DNA of 6,509 nt from Thauera sp. (GTDB lineage: Bacteria > Pseudomonadota > Gammaproteobacteria > Burkholderiales > Rhodocyclaceae): positions 1 to 6,509 of the forward strand of contig JAKLLJ010000195.1 of NCBI GenBank assembly GCA_023150215.1. Reading direction: 5' to 3'. The notes under the pieces are model-generated. The model worked only from the letters and a program-made list of their open reading frames with translations, was not told the origin of the DNA and made no database searches. This document shows, piece after piece, positions 6,388 to 6,509 of this stretch (position 1 is its first letter; each line of letters begins with the position of its first letter). The position numbers and the translations under genes were made by a program.

Positions 6388-6435
6388 ACGGGTTTCACCG
6401 CCCGCCCGCGCCGCCGTGCCGGCGTCACCGCCGCA

Positions 6436-6509
6436 ATCGCGACTCGCGTCGCTCCCACGGGGGCCTTCGGAGACGCGGTGGTTCTTGTGGGAGCGACGCA
6501 AGTCGCGAT
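6436..6509. repeat. Head-to-head REP pair, GTGG-head variety, upstream of maf
   Basis: A minus-strand REP at 6436-6459 (head GTGG, stem GCGAC/GTCGC, loop GCGA, tail GAT) and a plus-strand REP at 6486-6509 (same head and stem, loop GCAA) form an inverted repeat matching at 22 of 24 positions across a 26-base spacer. The heads point inward, opposite to the units at 437-530 and 4055-4272. The second REP reaches the window edge, so a further partner may follow. The rest of 6322-6509 shows no gene. Confidence 0.85.

Overview
The window is GC-rich with strong G/C bias at third codon positions. Gene content and protein style suggest a betaproteobacterium, most likely in or near the Rhodocyclales (Thauera/Azoarcus type). 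That placement is an inference from sequence style; no phylogenetic marker was tested.

Layout. On the plus strand, positions 1-3980 hold most of a branched-chain amino acid-type (HAAT family) ABC importer. The 3' end of a periplasmic substrate-binding protein gene (1-324) is followed by a 251-base gap filled with palindromic repeats, then livH, livM, livG and livF. LivH and LivM are the two membrane permeases, LivG and LivF the two ATPases. The last four genes are tightly packed with ATGA-type overlaps. Positions 3981-4323 are a convergent gene gap holding two tandem copies of a 92-base palindromic element. On the minus strand lie maf (6321-5701, a Maf/YhdE-type nucleotide pyrophosphatase) and then rng (5687-4324, RNase G). 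The last 188 bases hold a possible maf promoter and another inverted repeat pair.

How the genes work together. The binding protein would capture its ligand in the periplasm and pass it to the LivH/LivM channel, powered by the LivG/LivF dimer. The ligand could be a branched-chain amino acid or, as in many related systems, an aromatic or other small organic acid. maf and rng form a conserved housekeeping pair, often found with nadD-rsfS-rlmH upstream.

Two things stand out. First, rng is broken: about 91 bases, including 30 expected codons, are missing near the middle, which shifts the frame just before the catalytic domain. Second, three intergenic sites carry nine copies of a REP-type element (GTAG or GTGG head plus a 5-bp hairpin). 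Among them only the fourth stem pair varies, and it does so by compensated change (G-C, C-G, A-T). I found no defence system, CRISPR array, transposase gene, tRNA or rRNA.
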